Shown: positions 34,257-42,241 of the stretch, in pieces
Numbering within the stretch: the first letter of the stretch is position 1
Layout: each line of letters opens with the position of its first letter
Made by a program: the position numbers and the translations under genes
Source: Candidatus Microthrix subdominans
GTDB taxonomy: Bacteria > Actinomycetota > Acidimicrobiia > Acidimicrobiales > Microtrichaceae
Length of the DNA: 64,000 bases
Direction of reading: 5' to 3'
Assembly: GCA_016719385.1 (NCBI GenBank)
Contig: JADJZA010000007.1
Span: forward strand, 847,659 to 911,658
The notes under the pieces: generated by a model
The model's input: the letters and a program-made list of their open reading frames with translations, nothing else
Database searches by the model: none
Told to the model about the DNA's origin: nothing

Positions 34257-34676
34257 ATGGTTCACCTACGCGTTGTTCGGAATATCGCCGTCATGATGGT
34301 GGTTGGTTTGCTGGCTCTGACGCTCGGCATCCCCTCGGCCGGTGCCGACATGGTGACGGTAGGTTCTGGCGCCTCGACGGTCGTCAATCAGGTCGCCGTT
34401 GCCCAATCAGCACCGGCGTCGCTCGTCCAGGCCGACCCGGTCTCGAGTCTGTTCGGCCTGCTCCTGCAGTCAATCGGGGGCGCTTTCCTCAATTGGGGCG
34501 AGAGCATCATGAACACCGCCATCGCCGATGGCCCAGCGGCATTGGGGTCCTGGCAGATTGGGAAGTTCGTCTGGGACGTCGGCTGCCAGTGGGGTGTCGC
34601 TGGTGAGCAACTCGTCCCGGGACTTCCCCCAACCTTCCCGTTCAAGTGCACCCTGTTTCCCCGCTGGCCCTACTGA
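34257..34676 (+). CDS. Small secreted protein of unknown function
   Basis: A 139-residue protein. The start at 34257 gives a signal peptide MVHLRVVRNIAVMMVVGLLA then IPSAGA, probably cut near residue 31. The mature part has only two Cys (VGCQW and FKCTLF), spaced for a possible disulfide, and ends FPRWPY. An earlier start at 34218 would add 13 residues before the signal and was rejected. I do not recognise the family. It is not obviously linked to neighbours. Confidence 0.6.
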   Translation: MVHLRVVRNIAVMMVVGLLALTLGIPSAGADMVTVGSGASTVVNQVAVAQSAPASLVQADPVSSLFGLLLQSIGGAFLNWGESIMNTAIADGPAALGSWQIGKFVWDVGCQWGVAGEQLVPGLPPTFPFKCTLFPRWPY

Positions 34677-34870
34677 GTTCGCTGAGTTCCCCGGACCCTA
34701 GGGCTCACGGCCACTTCGGCATACCGTGCGTGTCCGACCCAGGTCTGACCACGGCTATCGGCTGTGCGATCCTCACCGGCAGTGTGGAATCCAGCCGCAA
34801 TAGTTGACAGGTAGGGGAGCGAGTTGGGTGTTGGACGGCACGGACTCGCGCAGCGGTCGGAGGGGGAGGC

Positions 34871-36181
34871 CTATGCCCACTCGGCGGCGTCGGTGACGAA
34901 ATCGGCGTGGCCGTAGCTGTCGAGCAACTTGGCCAGGCGGCTGTTCAGGTGGGCGTCCACGTGGCCGGACACCAGCGGCAGGCGCAGGCCGAGGCGGTAG
35001 CCGGCGATCGAGCTCCCCACCACCAGGGCTGCCAGACCGGCCGCGATCTGCTTGTCGAGCCCGAACTCAATGCCCATCTCGTCGGAGCGGTCCGTGTCGC
35101 CGCCCATGAACTGACGGATGAGTATGAACCGGGAGAAGCCGTCCTCGAGCCAGGCGTGCACCTTGCCGCCGATGGTCGACGTGTCGAAAAGGTCGACGGC
35201 CATCGTGCCGCGCACCAGGCTGCCGCAGGTCTCGTCGTCGTAGCCCTCCCGCAGCGAGACGTGGCGGGCGGTCAGCAGGTCGACGATCTCCTGGGGCGTC
35301 TCGCCAAGTAGGTCCGCCGGCAGCCCGAGCAGGAAGCACCGGTAGCGGGACACTTCCACGGTGGCCCGCTCCTCGTCGGTGAAGGTGGTGCGCCCCGTTC
35401 CGAGCACCTTCATCGACAGCATGAACACGCCGATGAGCCCGGCCGGCATCTGGTCGACCTGAGGGATCGGGATGCCGTAGGTGGCAACGTCCCAGCGGTC
35501 TGAGCGGAGCAGGTGGAAGCGCACCATCGAGTGCATCAGCCGCACCTTGGCCGCCGCCTGAAACCCCTTGCCGTGGCGATCGAGCGCACCCGGCATCGTC
35601 GTGGCCGTGAAGAAGCTGGCTGTCTCGAACACCCGCTTGACCGCCGCCTCGTTCGAGAGGGCGCCGGTCATCGTCATGGGCAAGGCCGCGTACTTGTTGA
35701 GGAAGGTGGCGAGGAACGCACCTCGGATGGCGAACGGTGTGGCCGTGGCCATCGGCACCCGCTCCTCGGCCGCACCCTTGCGAACCAGGTCGAGGTCGAG
35801 CCAGTCCGGCGTGGCCTCCATCGAGGCGATCAGGTCGCGCAGTTCCTGCGGTGCGTCCTCGACGGCGTCCACACCCTCGGCGCAGGCCTGCTCGACCTGG
35901 CCGATCAGCGTGCCCAACCCGAGCGTTGGGATGAGCGCGGCGTAGGCGTCGGCCACCCGGTCGCCGGTCATCGTGTAGTTGCGCATGCGTTCCAGCAGCT
36001 CGGGCCGGTCGAACACGCGGGCCACCGGCTTGCGAATGCCCGCGAAGCGTTCGTCGTCGATGGTGGCGTCGTGGTCGAGGCGCTCGGGAACGATCGAGAA
36101 GTCGACCTTGCCGTACACCTCCGGGACCAGCGTGGCTTGATCGAGCACGCTCTGGTCGTAGGTCGTTGTTGCCGGCATCAA
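34871..36181 (-). CDS. Oxygenase MpaB/DUF2236 family protein
   Basis: A 436-residue protein of the DUF2236 (MpaB/rubber oxygenase Lcp-related) family. Helical blocks include AIRGAFLATFLNKYAALPM, AKVRLMHSMVRFHLLRSD with the Arg/His pair implicated in haem binding in Lcp, and VDQMPAGLIGVFMLSMKVLG. Lcp cleaves polyisoprene with haem b; many MpaB-like proteins have unknown substrates, so the reaction is inferred. The N-terminal part contains the conserved DDERFAGIRKPVARVFDR. It is probably monocistronic. Confidence 0.82.
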   Translation of the reverse strand: MMPATTTYDQSVLDQATLVPEVYGKVDFSIVPERLDHDATIDDERFAGIRKPVARVFDRPELLERMRNYTMTGDRVADAYAALIPTLGLGTLIGQVEQACAEGVDAVEDAPQELRDLIASMEATPDWLDLDLVRKGAAEERVPMATATPFAIRGAFLATFLNKYAALPMTMTGALSNEAAVKRVFETASFFTATTMPGALDRHGKGFQAAAKVRLMHSMVRFHLLRSDRWDVATYGIPIPQVDQMPAGLIGVFMLSMKVLGTGRTTFTDEERATVEVSRYRCFLLGLPADLLGETPQEIVDLLTARHVSLREGYDDETCGSLVRGTMAVDLFDTSTIGGKVHAWLEDGFSRFILIRQFMGGDTDRSDEMGIEFGLDKQIAAGLAALVVGSSIAGYRLGLRLPLVSGHVDAHLNSRLAKLLDSYGHADFVTDAAEWA

Positions 36182-36292
36182 GCCGCCCCTCGTCGATGTG
36201 ATGCGAACGGTAGCGCTCGTGGCAAACCTCGGCTCAGAAAGACGAGCTCCGCACTCAGCCGTTTGTTTGGCTGGCCCGAGCAGGTGGGGAGC

Positions 36293-36583
36293 TCAGGCAA
36301 CCGAGCCAGCTGCACCTTGGTCAATGGCGGGTCCGTAACGCTCGTGTGCCGCCTGACCTGAAGTTCCGATGAGGCTCCCGATCTGTCGCCAGCTCACCCC
36401 GTCCTCGCGGGCTCGGCGGACTGCATCCACGACTTGGCGTTCGCTCGCCGCCAGGTCGCGCACTGCCCGCTGCAGGAGGTACTCGGCGACCGGTTGTTCC
36501 ACACCGTCGGACGGGTCGATGTTCTCGAATCGGTCCGCGAGTTCGTCGGCGTGACTGATGATCTCCTGCAACGTTCTAGGCAT
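36293..36583 (-). CDS. Small HTH-containing protein, antitoxin-like
   Basis: A 96-residue helical protein ending in a helix-turn-helix-like block GVSWRQIGSLIGTSGQAAHE. The upstream part is acidic with ASERQVVDAVRRAREDG. Its start overlaps the stop of the preceding small gene by 8 bases, the arrangement of a toxin gene followed by its antitoxin. I infer an antitoxin that binds DNA. Close homologues exist as solitary proteins too, so it may instead be a general regulator. Confidence 0.55.
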   Translation of the reverse strand: MPRTLQEIISHADELADRFENIDPSDGVEQPVAEYLLQRAVRDLAASERQVVDAVRRAREDGVSWRQIGSLIGTSGQAAHERYGPAIDQGAAGSVA

Positions 36584-36818
36584 GGCGCTCCTTCAGAAAC
36601 TTTGCTTGGGCTTTCATCGCGTGGAAAATGACGTCGGCGTCCCCCACCTGTTCGTGGGCCACGCCGATTTCGAGAAGCCGGCCGGCCCGATCGGGACCGA
36701 TGATCATGGACATGTCGTCGAAGTGGATGATCCGCCAGGGATACCGGAAGGCATGGAGGATGTCATCGTCAGAGACTCGATGGCGGCGAGCACTGGGCAA
36801 AATGGTTGGCTCACGCAT
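36576..36818 (-). CDS. Small protein resembling BrnT/DUF4258-type toxins
   Basis: An 80-residue protein with the pattern SARRHRVSDDDILHAF, IIGPDRAGRLLEIGVA and a late VIFHAMKAQAKF. That is the ordinary layout of a group of small actinobacterial toxin-like proteins (strand-strand-VIHAM). It overlaps the HTH gene by 8 bases and precedes it, as expected for a toxin-antitoxin operon. A relative is encoded at 61565-61765. The mode of action is not known; an RNase role by analogy with BrnT is inference. Confidence 0.5.
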   Translation of the reverse strand: MREPTILPSARRHRVSDDDILHAFRYPWRIIHFDDMSMIIGPDRAGRLLEIGVAHEQVGDADVIFHAMKAQAKFLKERHA

Positions 36819-37031
36819 GTCAGGGTACCTTGAGAGCGTGTGGGCGGCAAGCGCTGGTTCTGGTCACAACCAGGTTGAGCAATGGCATCACGTGTGTCCA
36901 CGGGTAGGGCTCCCCGGTGATTGAGTTGCCCCTCTGAGCGGTCACTGGTGGACACAGCGGATCGCCCGGGGTGAGCAAAGCGGCGCCGTGCCTGGCATTG
37001 TTGAGCGACCGCCCACGGAGGAACCCCGCCG

Positions 37032-39881
37032 ATGCCCGTCGCCACCCCCGACAAGTCGCTGTCGTTGATCGCCCCCGGCGCCCAGGTGGTGGTTCGCGAT
37101 GAGGAGTGGCTGGTGCGGGCCATCGCCCAGACCCCGGCTGACGGCATGCGGGTGCGCTGTGTGGGCACCTCCACGCTGGTGCGCGACACCGAGGCGACGT
37201 TCCTCACCAAGCTGGACAACATCACGCCCCTCCGCCCGGAGGAGACGAAGCTGACGGCGGACGACTCTCCGCAGTTCCGGGCATCGCGCCTGTACCTGGA
37301 GGCGGTGCTGCGCAAGACGCCGGTGCCGGCCAACCAGACCGGCCTGGCCCTGGCCGACCGGCACCTGCTCGACCGCCTCGACTTTCAGCGCCGGGCCGCC
37401 CATAAGGCCATCGCCGGGTTGCGTCCCCGCCTGCTGATCGCCGATGCGGTCGGCCTGGGCAAGACGCTGGAGGTGGGCCTGATCCTCGCCGAGCTGATCC
37501 GCCGGGGCCGGGGCGACAAGATCCTGGTGGTCACGCCCCGCCACATCCTCGAGCAGTTCCAGCACGAGCTGTGGACCCGCTTCGCCATCCCGCTCGTGCG
37601 CCTCGACTCCGACGGCATCGCCAGGGTGCGCCGGGAGATCCCCGCCAACCGCAACCCGTTCAGCTACTACCGCCGGGCGATCATCTCGATCGACACCCTG
37701 AAGAACGCCGGCCGCTACCGCCACCACCTCGAGGGCATCCACTGGGATGCGGTGGTCATCGACGAGTGCCACAACCTGGTCAACCGGGGCACCCTCAACA
37801 ACCAGCTGGCCCGGGTGCTGGCCCCCCGCACCGAGGCGCTGCTGCTCACCAGCGCCACCCCGCACAACGGCGACCCCGAGAGCTTCGCCGAGCTGATCCG
37901 CCTGCTCGATCCCACCGCCATCGCCGACCCGACCAGCATCGAGTCGGCCGACATCGACCACCTCTACGTCCGGCGCCACAAGGCCCACGACGAGGTGGCC
38001 GCCGAAGTGCGGGCCGACTGGGCCGACCGCCTCGAACCCAAGCCGCTGCTCATCGAGGCCTCGGACGCCGAGAACGCCATGTTCACCGAGCTGGCCGACA
38101 CCTGGATCCACCCGACGTCGGGCATGGCCCCAACGTCGGGCAAGGGCCGCTCCCTGTTTCCGTGGACGCTCTTCAAGGCGGCGCTGTCGTCGCACCGGGC
38201 GCTGGGCGAGACGATCACCGCCCGCCGCAACACCCTCGCCAAGCGGGAGACCGTCGACCAAGCGAGCGGCGCCGAGAACACCAAGGCGGAGGATGCGGCG
38301 CTCGAACGCCTGGGCGAGCTGAACGCCGCCATCGACGACCACAGTGCCTCCAAGCTGACGGCGCTGATCGAGCAGTTGCGAGAGATCGGAGTCGGCCCCC
38401 GCAGCAACACCCGGGTGGTCGTGTTCTCCGAGCGCATCGCCACGCTCGACTGGCTGGCCGCCACCGTGCCCAAGGCACTCAAGCTGAAGGACAAAGACGT
38501 CCGGGTGCTGCACGGCGGCATGGCCGATGTGAAGCAGATGGACGTCATCTCCGAGTTCGGCTTGGCCGAGTCGGGCGTGAAAATGCTGCTCACCGGCGAC
38601 ATGGCCTCCGAGGGCGTCAACCTGCACCGCCAGTGCCACCACCTGATCCATTTCGATCTGCCCTGGTCGCTCATCACCATCGAGCAGCGCAACGGCCGCA
38701 TCGACCGCTACGGACAGCACCGCGCCCCCGACGTGCGGGCACTGCTACTCAATCCCGATCACCCCCACCTCCACGGCGACGTGCGCATCTTCACCAAGCT
38801 GCTTCAGCGTGAGGACGAGGCCCATCGGGCGTTTGGCGAGTCGTCGTCGCTGCTGGGCGTGCACACCGAGGCACTGGAGGAGGAGGCGGTGATGGCCAGC
38901 CTGCAGGCCGGCGTCGATCCCGACCTGGCCATCCCGGCCGAACCACAGAATGACTTCGACCTGATGGCGGTGCTGTCGGGCGCCACCGGCACCCAGGCGG
39001 TGCCCGTGCACCGGCCGCCCAGCCTGTTCGAGAGCGACTCGGCGTTCGTCGACGAAGCGCTCCGTCAGGCCTTCGACGATGCCGATACCACCATGGGTCT
39101 CCGTCGGGATCCGGGCGACGAGACGTTCCTGTCGTTGGTGCCGCCCAAGGACTTGATCGCCCGGATGAGGGCCCTGCCCCGCTCCTACCTGGCCGAGCAG
39201 CGGGTGGCCGAGCGGCTGAAGCTCACCGGCAACGAAACCCTGGCCAACGCGCAGCTGGTCAAGGCCCGGGAGTCCACCGATTCGGGCTGGCCCGACGTGG
39301 GCTTCCTCGCACCGCTGCATCCGTTTGGCGACTGGCTGGTCGACAAGGTGCTGGCCACGGTGGGTCGTAACGAGGCGCCGATCATCGTCGCAGATGTGGA
39401 CGAGCCCGTGTTCTGCGTGCAGGGCATGTACTCCAACGGGCGTGGTCACCCGCAGCTTGTGGAGTGGATGGCCGTCACCGAGCACCTCGGCACGCCGGTG
39501 ATCGCCGACCTGTTCGAGGTGCTCGAACGGGCGAACGTCGACGCCGACATGGCCAACCCCGGCACACCCATCGACGTCGAGGTGCTCCAGGATCAGTTGG
39601 GCGACGTGATCGAGCAGGTACGTAACGAACTCCAGGTTCGCCGCGACCTCTACGAAGCCGAGCTTGCCGAGACGCTCGCCGCCCCGCAGGAGCGCCTACG
39701 TGCCTGGGAGGTTCGCTCCGAGCAGTTGGCGATGGACCTGGTGGAGCACCGCCGCGCCCAACGGGTTCGGGGCATCGATGGCGTCCGCTCCGACACCACT
39801 CGGCTTATCGAGTCGATGCACACCCAGGGCGACCCGCTCATTCGAGTGCTCGCCGTCATGGTGGGACCGAGCTACCGGTAG
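37032..39881 (+). CDS. SNF2-family helicase, DISARM DrmD-like
   Basis: A 949-residue SF2 helicase. Walker A is DAVGLGKT (Gly141-Thr145), Walker B VVIDECHN lies near residue 240, and SATPHNGDPESF is motif III. The C-terminal half has LHGGMADVKQMD, MLLTGDMASEGVNL and ITIEQRNGRIDRYGQ, the SNF2 helicase-C motif VI. Length and order match DrmD of class 1 DISARM. It is upstream of the methylase gene but separated by about 2.3 kb of small genes. A Shine-Dalgarno-like GGAGG ends about 10 bases before the ATG. It probably translocates on DNA to recognise or block phage DNA. Confidence 0.8.
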   Translation: MPVATPDKSLSLIAPGAQVVVRDEEWLVRAIAQTPADGMRVRCVGTSTLVRDTEATFLTKLDNITPLRPEETKLTADDSPQFRASRLYLEAVLRKTPVPANQTGLALADRHLLDRLDFQRRAAHKAIAGLRPRLLIADAVGLGKTLEVGLILAELIRRGRGDKILVVTPRHILEQFQHELWTRFAIPLVRLDSDGIARVRREIPANRNPFSYYRRAIISIDTLKNAGRYRHHLEGIHWDAVVIDECHNLVNRGTLNNQLARVLAPRTEALLLTSATPHNGDPESFAELIRLLDPTAIADPTSIESADIDHLYVRRHKAHDEVAAEVRADWADRLEPKPLLIEASDAENAMFTELADTWIHPTSGMAPTSGKGRSLFPWTLFKAALSSHRALGETITARRNTLAKRETVDQASGAENTKAEDAALERLGELNAAIDDHSASKLTALIEQLREIGVGPRSNTRVVVFSERIATLDWLAATVPKALKLKDKDVRVLHGGMADVKQMDVISEFGLAESGVKMLLTGDMASEGVNLHRQCHHLIHFDLPWSLITIEQRNGRIDRYGQHRAPDVRALLLNPDHPHLHGDVRIFTKLLQREDEAHRAFGESSSLLGVHTEALEEEAVMASLQAGVDPDLAIPAEPQNDFDLMAVLSGATGTQAVPVHRPPSLFESDSAFVDEALRQAFDDADTTMGLRRDPGDETFLSLVPPKDLIARMRALPRSYLAEQRVAERLKLTGNETLANAQLVKARESTDSGWPDVGFLAPLHPFGDWLVDKVLATVGRNEAPIIVADVDEPVFCVQGMYSNGRGHPQLVEWMAVTEHLGTPVIADLFEVLERANVDADMANPGTPIDVEVLQDQLGDVIEQVRNELQVRRDLYEAELAETLAAPQERLRAWEVRSEQLAMDLVEHRRAQRVRGIDGVRSDTTRLIESMHTQGDPLIRVLAVMVGPSYR
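39872..39881. repeat. CTACCGGTAG palindrome, copy 1
   Basis: A perfect 10-base palindrome overlapping the last codons of the SNF2 helicase gene. An identical copy lies at 40668-40677, so the two bracket the minus-strand pair of small genes. No longer shared flank is seen. Confidence 0.5.
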
Positions 39882-40065
39882 ATCAAGCTGGCCTCTTCCG
39901 CTCGTGTGCCGACAAGTCGGGGACTCAGAGAGTGCTGTAGCACCAACGCCATCTGTTCGAAAACCGTTCGACGAGTCCAATCGATTCTCATAGGAGGCAA
40001 CCAGCTGGTCCGTCTACCGGTCGTGCAGGTGGGCCGGCCCGAGAATGGAAATAGTAGGCCCTGAG

Positions 40066-40383
40066 TCAGCGCAACTCCTCGTCTCGGTAGTAGAAGGCAA
40101 AGGCTGCGCCTAAAAGAGTTACCAAGGGGGTAATTAGGATCCCCGCGAGGGCAACTGCGTCTTGGGCGACTAGACGCTTGAGCATCACAGCCACGATCAG
40201 GAGAATCGCTTCGAGCGCGATCACTGTGAGCAGAGCGATGGCCAGGCGCCATTGCCTGACCGGTCGCTGGTCAACTATTCGCGCTGCTGCCGACCCGCCG
40301 ATGTCATCGCTGGTGATGACATCGGTCTCGACGTCTTCAACTCCTAGGAGTAGACCGTCGCGCTCGGAGGAGTCATCGCGCAT
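40066..40383 (-). CDS. Small membrane protein with two predicted transmembrane helices
   Basis: A 105-residue protein. The N-terminal 50 residues are polar; two hydrophobic helices follow (LAIALLTVIALEAILLIVAV and AVALAGILITPLVTLLGAAF), ending in a charged tail RDEELR. The chosen start at 40383 overlaps the stop of the RHH gene. A start at 40413 would add ten residues. The pair sits within the defence island, where small two-helix proteins coupled to DNA-binding partners can be effectors. That role is only suggested by location. Confidence 0.5.
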   Translation of the reverse strand: MRDDSSERDGLLLGVEDVETDVITSDDIGGSAAARIVDQRPVRQWRLAIALLTVIALEAILLIVAVMLKRLVAQDAVALAGILITPLVTLLGAAFAFYYRDEELR

Positions 40384-40633
40384 TGAAAAGTATAACTTCC
40401 CGGGTCTCCCCATCCTCCTTGATGAACACCTGAGAGTTCTTGTGCTCTACGGCGAAGAATCGGAACATAGCGATTGACTGCCTGATTAATGAAGTGAGCG
40501 ACAGCTCAAGGGCATCGGCTGTCTCGCGCACGGAGTCGTACGCATCGGGGGTCAGCTTGACCGTGATGCGACGGACCTCGCCCGGCTCCCTCAACTTTGT
40601 GCCGACCGCCTGAAGTTGACTCTGAGTGTCCAT
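40373..40633 (-). CDS. Ribbon-helix-helix-like DNA-binding protein
   Basis: An 86-residue protein with an RHH-type core RRITVKLTPDAYDSVRETAD and a following helix ELSLTSLIRQSIAMFRFF. The fold binds DNA as a dimer and usually represses its own promoter. The downstream membrane protein gene overlaps its stop by 11 bases, so they form a unit. A palindrome at 40668-40677 upstream is a candidate operator. The ORF extends to 40708 but the ATG at 40633 is preferred on the RHH start. Confidence 0.6.
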   Translation of the reverse strand: MDTQSQLQAVGTKLREPGEVRRITVKLTPDAYDSVRETADALELSLTSLIRQSIAMFRFFAVEHKNSQVFIKEDGETREVILFNAR

Positions 40634-40667
40634 GGTGTCCTCTCGTGGTGCTTGATGTGCTGTTCGT

Positions 40668-40677
40668 CTACCGGTAG
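40668..40677. promoter_or_regulatory. CTACCGGTAG palindrome upstream of the RHH gene (candidate operator)
   Basis: The palindrome lies 35 bases upstream of the RHH start codon, in the divergent gap between it and the acetyltransferase-like gene, where an autoregulatory operator would be expected. A GGTAGCACC stretch follows. The second copy at 39872-39881 is identical. Binding by the RHH protein is inferred from position only. Confidence 0.35.
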
Positions 40678-40770
40678 GGTAGCACCAAGTGCAGCATAAG
40701 AGCATCAAAAAGTCGTCAAAAAGTAACCCAGCAGGAATTCGGGTGGCTGGGTCAGAGCCTCGGGGGAACT

Positions 40771-41766
40771 ATGAACGACGAAGTGCCAGGGAGTGAATCA
40801 CGTACTCGCCGTCCTGCGCTCAGAGTGAGCTTGGAGGGCCTGACTGGGATCTTCGCCGAGGAGCCGTTGAGCAGATGGCGATTCCACTCGGGGGTCTTAT
40901 GGCGAGGTCTCTGGTGCGTAACGGACGCGTTTCGGGACGATGAGGTCGAATACCACCTGGGATCGACCAGCGGCGCTTTCAAGGCTGCCATTCCTGACGG
41001 CTCTCGGGACGAGGTTGATGACGCAGCAACCATTGCGGAAGAGATGTCCCTCAACTATCTGGTGAACCGTGCTCGAGATGTGGCAAGCGTTGACAGCGCC
41101 GGGCGAGAACTAGCGAAGCTCGGCCAACTTCAACGGCTGGCGATACATGGGGTTGACCCAGAACTGAGCTGGGCAAGGGTCGGATTTGGGCGAGATCCGG
41201 CTGTGAAGTGCGAAGTCAAAGGCCGGATTGTCAGTTTGACCTCGTCTGCGTGGGATGACCGGGTCCCCAGCGGCCTTGCGATTACCCAGCCCTTGCAGTC
41301 CGTGATCCGGCGCATTCGGGCTGCGGCCGACGAGGGCATAGTGCGTCACTTGGCGAGCGCACCAGAGGTGCAGCGGTTGGGAAAGGCCTCGTACGACCAA
41401 GAAGCGGTGGTCAAGTCTCTACTTTATGACTCGGATTCGCGAGTCAACTACTTGATCACGTTTCGCGGCGAGGACGTGGGTTTTGCGCACGTCGAGTTCA
41501 CAGAGGACGAAAATGGACGATTTGGATGGCCTTGTATGGTCGTGACCAAGCCTGACCTCCAGGGGCAAGGGCTGGGCACTCGGGTCATGGCAGCGTTGTG
41601 CCATGAAGCAGTAGTGAGAAAAGCGGTGCCTCATTTGCCGCTCAGCCAGGACGCTGAGGTAGTCGAGCGAATCGCAGTGCGCCTCGGATTCGAATACGGG
41701 GGAATTAGGGGAGGTATTGAACGTGATGCCTCGGTGCCTTACTACCAGCCGCCTGCTGATGAGTAA
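40771..41766 (+). CDS. GNAT-type acetyltransferase domain protein
   Basis: A 331-residue protein. The C-terminal third has a GNAT acetyl-CoA loop: FGWPCMVVTKPDLQGQGLGTRV with the Q/RxxGxG/A pattern, followed by a helix and the strand IAVRLGFEYGG. The first 200 residues are of unknown fold. It lies between the SNF2 helicase and methylase genes and is slightly lower in GC than both. The substrate is unknown; its position suggests an accessory or an inserted cargo gene of the island. Confidence 0.6.
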   Translation: MNDEVPGSESRTRRPALRVSLEGLTGIFAEEPLSRWRFHSGVLWRGLWCVTDAFRDDEVEYHLGSTSGAFKAAIPDGSRDEVDDAATIAEEMSLNYLVNRARDVASVDSAGRELAKLGQLQRLAIHGVDPELSWARVGFGRDPAVKCEVKGRIVSLTSSAWDDRVPSGLAITQPLQSVIRRIRAAADEGIVRHLASAPEVQRLGKASYDQEAVVKSLLYDSDSRVNYLITFRGEDVGFAHVEFTEDENGRFGWPCMVVTKPDLQGQGLGTRVMAALCHEAVVRKAVPHLPLSQDAEVVERIAVRLGFEYGGIRGGIERDASVPYYQPPADE

Positions 41767-42241
41767 CCCACCGTCCTGGGAGGGGGACGGCGATCGCGAC
41801 AGTACGAACGAGCAGTCGCTATCGGCTACGAGCCCTGTGATCATCGGCTAGCGGCGGCACCGCCAGTTGACAAGTTGGACTTGCGGGCGTGACGGGATGA
41901 CCTCCCTTCCATCAAGGCAACGGGTGGTGACCGCATCCGTAGCGCGAGGAGTTCTCCGGGACACCGAATAGTCGTAGCGCGTTTTCCAGTGGAGCGGGCT
42001 TTGGGAGCCGTCGAGGCCGGCGTGGAGAGTTGAACAGAACTGGGCCGGGTGTTCGGTAAGAGTTCGAAGCGCGCAAGTCCGACCAGAAGCCTGATGAATA
42101 GGGGGAACGCGGCGGTGGGGCGACGCTGAACAGGATGGGCCACAATGGGATGGTGTTTGTTCGCGCCCCGGTCGTCCAGTGGAGCCCAGCCGTCAACGGC
42201 GCTGCGGCGCCGTGTGTCTTGGCACAGGTGGGCGTGAGTCG
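41767..42241. other. 475-base gap upstream of the methylase gene
   Basis: No reading frame here looks like a real protein; the open minus-strand frames are Arg/Ser/Thr-rich with no recognisable motif. The gap probably contains the promoter of the methylase-RT-helicase block and could hide a non-coding RNA, but no clear hairpin or conserved box was found by eye. Confidence 0.4.

Noticed and set aside
36942..38720. 592-codon minus-strand frame opposite the SNF2 helicase
   Set aside because: Antisense shadow of a gene with all SNF2 motifs.
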